Assembly (NCBI GenBank): GCA_028698615.1
Contig: JAQVWF010000008.1
Span: 1-64,000 of the forward strand
Length of the DNA: 64,000 bases
DNA from: Syntrophorhabdaceae bacterium
Lineage (GTDB): Bacteria; Desulfobacterota; Syntrophorhabdia; Syntrophorhabdales; Syntrophorhabdaceae
Direction of reading: 5' to 3'
Below the pieces are notes generated by a model that was given only the letters and a program-made list of their open reading frames with translations, did no database searches and was not told the DNA's origin. Below are positions 59,429-64,000 of the stretch, piece after piece. Position numbers and translations under genes: made by a program. Position 1 is the first letter of the stretch, and every line of letters begins with the position of its first letter.

Positions 59429-61410
59429 GGACGGACCTCCACCACGATGCGTGTCCCTTTCCCGGGAACACTCTCTATCATGCATTTACCCCCTATGGAT
59501 ATCGCCCGCTCGGATATGTTCGCCAGACCCCAGGTGTCCCTTTTCTTAGAGCGATGCATCTGTGCCCTGTCAAACCCCACCCCATTGTCCTCGACGACGA
59601 GCTTCACCCCTTCCGAGTTGCTCTCGAGGAGGATGGACACCATCGTCGCGCCGGAATGCTTGACCACATTGTTCAGGGCCTCCTGGATGATCCGGAACAA
59701 TGACGTTTCGGTATGCATGCCGGGACGGGAAACAAGGTCCTCCCCGACGACATTCACCGTGACACCCGTGCGTTCCCTGAATTGCCCGGCATACCACCTG
59801 ATGGCTGCGAAAAGCCCGTAGTCGTCGAGCACAGGCGGGCGCAGCTGAGCCATGACGTCGCGAATGCTTGCCGTCGTATCCTCGATAAGGGACATGGAAT
59901 CGGCGATCCTGGCTTCGAGGGCGTCCACATCCTTCATCGACAGCTTGGTCCTCATGATATTGAGATTGAGTCCCAGCGCGGTCAGGTTCTGGCCGACGAG
60001 GTCGTGGAGTTCGCTCGCTATCCTTCGCCGTTCCAGGTTCTCAGCCTCGGAGAGCTTTTTCGAAACGGCCATGAGCTGCGCGTTCGTTCGTTCGAGTTCG
60101 ACCGTCCTCAACTGGACCAGTTTTTCCAGCTTGCCCTGGTACCTTTCAAGGGCCCGTTCATATTCGACCCTGTCCGTTATGTCTTCCCCGGAACTGAGCA
60201 GGCCCGTTATGTTTTCCGATTCATCCCGAAGAAGGGTGTAATGCCAGGCAACGATGCGCTCCTTGCCCTGTGCCGTCAGGACCGCGCTCTCGCGGTACTC
60301 GATGCCTTCCGTCTGTCCCGAGAGAAAGCGTGAAAAAAATAGGCGCTCCTCCTTTCTGTCGAAGGGAGGCACAAAGGCCTCGAGCCAGTTGCACCCGACA
60401 GCCGTGGGCCCGTCACAACCGAGTATCTCGCATCCCCTCCTGTTGATGAGAACAACCCTTTCCGAAACATCGATGACAACGAAGAGGATTCCCGCGATAC
60501 TGAGATAGGTCTCAGCCCGGTTCTTCTCAACAAGCAGCCTCTCCTCGCTTTGTTTCAGGTCACGCAATATGAGGCTGTATGGCTGCTCAAGTCCCGTCTT
60601 GATCATCGCATGGTACAGGAGATAGTAGGACGCCAGCTTGAAGTAGTGTCCTGTGAGATTGAAGACCCCGTATACGTCCACATAAAAGGTGAATGTCAGC
60701 TCCGAAGCAATCGTGCAGATGATGGATGCGACGATGAGCATCAGTATGTTGTGGTCGAAAGCATCGCGCCGGATCATGAGGGCGGCTATGGCGGCGATGA
60801 GGAACATTATGATGAGATACTCGCTGAACACCTTGAAATGCGTCAGCCCTGAGCCTTCCGCGAAGCAGACGGGAAAGACCGGGTATCCGAATATCGACAC
60901 AAGGATGGCGGACGATCCCGCGAGATAGATCACAAATATCGGCAGAGGGTCCATTTTCTTCCCGATCAACATCGGGGAAACAAGAAGAGAGATGCCCTGA
61001 ACGTACCTTCCGGCTATCCACAACTGGGTCGCCAGATTCGCCCCGGGCAGGGAAAAGATGTTCATGCCCCTGTATGCCAGAATATGAGCGACATCGAAAA
61101 CACCGACAAAGAAGTAAGAGATCCCAAGGAAGAGCAGGAAGTTGTTTCCGATGAATCTCCGGGAATTCCAGGCGAACATGAATATCCCGAAGGCTATGAC
61201 AACACAAAAGAGCTCGACAAGACCGTGGAACAGGAGATAACTGTACAGGCTGGCCAGATACAGACCGGATGCAATGGCTGCAACGAGCGCTATCGCGGCA
61301 ACTCTCCTCAACCCGCGTCCCCCTTTTTCTCCGAAACGACCCGCGACACTCAATATCAGTTCATATAAAGGATTATCAATAATAGTAATATGCTTCCCGG
61401 AAATCCGCAA
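59425..61410 (-). CDS. MASE3-PAS-HisKA_3 membrane histidine kinase
   Basis: A 661-residue sensor. The first ~290 residues contain about seven membrane helices of the MASE3 type, including the typical YFFVGVFDVAHILAYRGM. A PAS domain (about 310-425) is followed by a coiled coil. The phospho-acceptor is His469 (ASELHDLVGQN), and the ATPase domain has VEDNGVGFD and a WGLANISERA segment. It pairs with the overlapping LuxR-type regulator. The membrane domain's ligand is unknown in general. Upstream recD2 lies 43 bases away on the same strand. Confidence 0.9.
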   Translation of the reverse strand: MRISGKHITIIDNPLYELILSVAGRFGEKGGRGLRRVAAIALVAAIASGLYLASLYSYLLFHGLVELFCVVIAFGIFMFAWNSRRFIGNNFLLFLGISYFFVGVFDVAHILAYRGMNIFSLPGANLATQLWIAGRYVQGISLLVSPMLIGKKMDPLPIFVIYLAGSSAILVSIFGYPVFPVCFAEGSGLTHFKVFSEYLIIMFLIAAIAALMIRRDAFDHNILMLIVASIICTIASELTFTFYVDVYGVFNLTGHYFKLASYYLLYHAMIKTGLEQPYSLILRDLKQSEERLLVEKNRAETYLSIAGILFVVIDVSERVVLINRRGCEILGCDGPTAVGCNWLEAFVPPFDRKEERLFFSRFLSGQTEGIEYRESAVLTAQGKERIVAWHYTLLRDESENITGLLSSGEDITDRVEYERALERYQGKLEKLVQLRTVELERTNAQLMAVSKKLSEAENLERRRIASELHDLVGQNLTALGLNLNIMRTKLSMKDVDALEARIADSMSLIEDTTASIRDVMAQLRPPVLDDYGLFAAIRWYAGQFRERTGVTVNVVGEDLVSRPGMHTETSLFRIIQEALNNVVKHSGATMVSILLESNSEGVKLVVEDNGVGFDRAQMHRSKKRDTWGLANISERAISIGGKCMIESVPGKGTRIVVEVRP

Positions 61411-61453
61411 GAAAGATTCGGGGAAGACAATTGCATGGGCGGGACAATGCAGA

Positions 61454-63712
61454 TCAATCGGTAGATTGGCGGCTGTCTTTTCTTTGGTTATTTTTCTTCT
61501 GCATTGCTTCCCTCAATCTCTCGGCGAGGAGGGTGTAGCGCCTGCGGGGTCTGTCGTTGTGTATCGCTATGGAAAGGGCCTTCTTTGTCCCGATGAGATA
61601 GACAAGCTTCTTTCCCCGCGTGATCGCCGTGTAAAGGAGATTCCTTTGCAGGAGGAGATAATGCTGTGTCAGGAGGGGCATGACCACAACGGGATATTCG
61701 CTCCCCTGCGATTTGTGGACCGAGATGGCGTAGGCCAGGATCAGTTCGTCGAGATCATTGAAGTCGTAGGAGACAACCTTTCCGTCAAATTCAACGCTGA
61801 GTTCCTGGACCTCCCTGTCTATGGCGATGACCCGTCCGATGTCTCCGTTGTAAACATCCTTTTCATAGTTGTTCCGTGTCTGGAGCACCTTGTCGCCCCT
61901 TTTGAAGAACCTGCCGCCCCGTGATATCCCGTCTGTGGACCTGTTCAATGTCTCCTGGAGGCGCACGTTCATATTCGACACGCCAACCACACCGCGATGC
62001 ATGGGCGTCAAGACCTGGATGTCGTTCGATGGGTGAAAACCGAAGCGGGAGGGTATCATATCCTTGCAGAGGTCAACGACATACCGCAGGACTTCGTCGG
62101 GATCCTCAATATCGACAAAGAAAAAGTCGTGGCCCTGTCCGGCGTGTTTCTCGAGAAAGGGCATCTCGCCGCCGTTTATGCGATGGGCGTTTACGATGAT
62201 CATGCTCCTCGTCGATTGCCGGAATATCTCAGCCAGCCGAACGGTTCCGACGCACCCCGAGGCAATGATGTCATTGAGAACGCTTCCGGGGCCGACGGAC
62301 GGAAGCTGGTCCACGTCCCCGACAAGAACGAGGCTGGCCGTGGGCGGCACCGCCTTCAGAAGATGGTACATGAGGGGGACATCGACCATGGATGCCTCAT
62401 CGATCACGATGAGCCCCGCATCGAGAGGGTTCGATTCGTTGCGCTTGAATCCTCCGTCGGAAGATGCGTTTGACGGGGCATATTCCAGCAGGCGGTGTAT
62501 GGTCTTTGCCTCGGCCCCGGTGGCCTCCGTCATTCTCTTTGCCGCCCTGCCCGTCGGGGCCGCCAGCAGCACCTTCTGCCCTGTCTTGCCGGCAATTCCG
62601 ATGATCCCCTTTATGATGGTCGTCTTCCCCGTTCCCGGACCTCCCGTTATGACCAGCACTTTTTGTTCCAGGGAAGCCCGGACCGCATCGAGCTGTCTTT
62701 CAGAAAAAGTGACCTCCTGGTTGCCCTCGACCCACCTCAGGGCTTCCCCAACGTTGAGGAGGCGTAATTGCCTGGGAACAGTCGCAAGCTTGCTCAAAAG
62801 CTCCGCTATCCCCCTCTCTGAAACATAAAGGGGCGCGAGGTAGACGATCCCGCCCGTGTAATTCGCGGTCATGCCGGGGAATGCCCCCGGGTCGTCGATG
62901 ATCACTTTCCCCTGCGCGGCAAGCCTTGAAAGAGCATCGGAAATCTTCCCCCCTTCGACCTCGAGCACCTCGCTGCATTTGTCGACAAGGAGACTGCAAG
63001 GAAAGAAGATGTGTCCTTCGCTGGAGAGCTGTCCCAGCACATAGAGAATGCCCGTTTCGATCCGAAGGGGTGCTTCCTTTCCGATGCCGAGCTTCCCCGC
63101 TATGCTGTCGGCGGTAAGAAAGCCTATGCCGAATATGTCAACCGCCAGCCTGTATGGATTCTCGCTTACTATCCTGACGGCGTCGCCGCCGTAGAAACGA
63201 TAGATCTTCGCGGCATAGGCGGGACTGACGCCGTTGCCCTGGAGAAAGACCATGACATTGCGGACCTCTTTCTGCTCCTCCCAGGCCTTCCTTATCATAT
63301 CGACGCGCTTCCGTCCGATGCCGGGAACGTCGAGGATCTTGTCCATGTCCGTGTCGATGATGTCGAGTGTCGCTTCGCGGAACCGGGTGACGAGCCTCTT
63401 TGCCATGACGGGCCCTATCCCCTTTATCATGCCCGAACCGAGATAACGTTCGATCCCTTTCACCGTGGCCGGCATGAGCGTCTCATAGGAGATCACCTTG
63501 AACTGTTCGCCCCATCGGGGATGGACCTCCCAGTTGCCCTTCAGCCGAAGGACCTCGCCGGGCACAACGGAATAGAGGGTGCCGACAACGGTAGCCAGGG
63601 AATTTCTTCCCTCAACTTTCACTTTCGCTATGGTATAATGGTTCTCTTCGTTGTAATATGTAACACGTTCCACCTGTGCCTTCATTTCAGGGGGCGTAGT
63701 ATTTTCAAACAT
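61454..63712 (-). CDS. recD2: RecD2-type helicase
   Basis: A 752-residue SF1B DNA helicase of the RecD2 family. An N-terminal OB-like region and helix-hairpin-helix segments (IKGIGPVMAKRL, DVPGIGRKRVDMI) mark it as RecD2 and not RecD of RecBCD. Motor motifs follow: Walker A GGPGTGKT (357-364), DEAS, GDVDQLPSVGPGS and the C-terminal AISVHKSQGSEYP. RecD2 works without RecBC, probably in mismatch repair or replication-fork tolerance. The length is normal. Confidence 0.93.
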   Translation of the reverse strand: MFENTTPPEMKAQVERVTYYNEENHYTIAKVKVEGRNSLATVVGTLYSVVPGEVLRLKGNWEVHPRWGEQFKVISYETLMPATVKGIERYLGSGMIKGIGPVMAKRLVTRFREATLDIIDTDMDKILDVPGIGRKRVDMIRKAWEEQKEVRNVMVFLQGNGVSPAYAAKIYRFYGGDAVRIVSENPYRLAVDIFGIGFLTADSIAGKLGIGKEAPLRIETGILYVLGQLSSEGHIFFPCSLLVDKCSEVLEVEGGKISDALSRLAAQGKVIIDDPGAFPGMTANYTGGIVYLAPLYVSERGIAELLSKLATVPRQLRLLNVGEALRWVEGNQEVTFSERQLDAVRASLEQKVLVITGGPGTGKTTIIKGIIGIAGKTGQKVLLAAPTGRAAKRMTEATGAEAKTIHRLLEYAPSNASSDGGFKRNESNPLDAGLIVIDEASMVDVPLMYHLLKAVPPTASLVLVGDVDQLPSVGPGSVLNDIIASGCVGTVRLAEIFRQSTRSMIIVNAHRINGGEMPFLEKHAGQGHDFFFVDIEDPDEVLRYVVDLCKDMIPSRFGFHPSNDIQVLTPMHRGVVGVSNMNVRLQETLNRSTDGISRGGRFFKRGDKVLQTRNNYEKDVYNGDIGRVIAIDREVQELSVEFDGKVVSYDFNDLDELILAYAISVHKSQGSEYPVVVMPLLTQHYLLLQRNLLYTAITRGKKLVYLIGTKKALSIAIHNDRPRRRYTLLAERLREAMQKKNNQRKDSRQSTD

Positions 63713-63837
63713 GGTTAATAGTATCGGAAATCCGCCGATAATAAAAGTGAAACATGGGCCCGGGCCTTTTCGCTCGCAGCCGGCATGAAGTGAAGTAGAG
63801 ACAGCCGCCCTGCTTCCAATCGTGGAGAAGACGCTTT

Positions 63838-64000
63838 ATGACGCGGTCAACATTCAATATAATACGCCATCAACTCTCGAGACTGGTTGCCAACAACAGG
63901 GCACTGGTTCTCCACGAGGCGGACAAGATCACCGGTTTCATGCGGCTCCTCATGAAACCGCGAAACACGCAGGCAAAATGGACGAAGGAGGAAAGAAGGC
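63838..64000 (+). CDS. 5' end of a small membrane-associated protein (cut by window edge)
   Basis: From ATG 63838, with GGAGAAG upstream, the frame runs open to the window end (54 codons). It reads MTRSTFNIIRHQLSRLVANN and later FMRLLMKPRNTQAKW then TKEERR. The basic, helical N-terminus ending in KWTKEERR resembles small deltaproteobacterial proteins that continue with hydrophobic helices (LETM1-like tail proteins), but the decisive part is outside the window. Divergent from recD2. Confidence 0.55.
   Translation, partial: MTRSTFNIIRHQLSRLVANNRALVLHEADKITGFMRLLMKPRNTQAKWTKEERR

Noticed and set aside
1-64000. CRISPR array, prophage, integrase or complete insertion sequence
   Set aside because: No regularly spaced direct repeats, phage structural genes, integrase or intact transposase were seen; the only mobile-element trace is the istB relic.

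Overview
The window looks like chromosomal DNA of a strictly anaerobic, GC-rich Gram-negative bacterium of the deltaproteobacterial (Desulfobacterota) type, possibly a Syntrophorhabdales-like syntroph. This rests on gene content: an electron-bifurcation type Hdr operon with a selenocysteine-containing MvhD, a ferredoxin-thioredoxin reductase fused to rubredoxin, a siroheme decarboxylase-like protein, NrfHA, and many PAS-rich histidine kinases. No rRNA and no complete mobile element was seen. The only tRNA is the 3' part of a tRNA-Pro(CGG) at the left edge. The species assignment is inference.

Layout. 1-5.9 kb: CNNM/CorC transporter, AAA/DUF4143 ATPase, YjbQ, a lipoprotein, and a minus-strand pair (MEMO-family protein plus RsbW-like kinase). 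5.9-12.7 kb: the main redox operon hdrC-hdrB-winged helix-hdrA-mvhD. Its HdrA is a 1469-residue fusion of two HdrA modules around a GltD/NfnB-like NAD(P)H module, and its MvhD reads through an in-frame UGA. 12.7-25 kb: SDR, a small orphan protein, a hybrid kinase, a Ca2+-type P-ATPase, a class III cyclase-like protein, a glutaredoxin/FTR-rubredoxin/AhbA-B-like cluster, and polA. 25-33 kb: BrkB, an orphan peptide-binding protein with one permease, LbH acyltransferase, FabH-like synthase, nitroreductase, minimal zincin, Nudix.

33-39.7 kb: nrfH-nrfA with a candidate promoter, two small exported proteins, an HD-GYP protein with a Cys-rich GAF domain, then a patch of broken gene pieces including an IS21 istB relic. 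39.7-45.4 kb: SpoIID/LytB protein, MurU-like nucleotidyltransferase, AmgK-like sugar kinase, double GT2 and a DUF4922 HIT-like protein, which suggests salvage of a cell-wall sugar. 45.6-53.1 kb: PAS hybrid kinase, a Cys-rich mini-protein missed by ordinary ORF calling, a transglutaminase, the lemA/TPM cluster, a carboxymuconolactone decarboxylase-family protein, and glutamate dehydrogenase. 53.6-64 kb: two NarX/NarL-like two-component modules around a nitronate monooxygenase-like flavoprotein and a VanX-like dipeptidase, then recD2 and the start of one more gene.

Between genes there is a recurring family of imperfect inverted repeats built from TTTCAGG/CCTGAAA units (12.68, 20.54, 25.96, 30.55, 31.29, 33.13 and 47.93 kb). 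It often ends with CCTGAAACCGTC plus pyrimidines and probably acts as terminator-like or REP-like spacer DNA. The strongest discoveries are the Sec-MvhD/HdrA-fusion operon, this repeat family, the cell-wall sugar cluster, and the hidden Cys-rich protein at 47955-48182.
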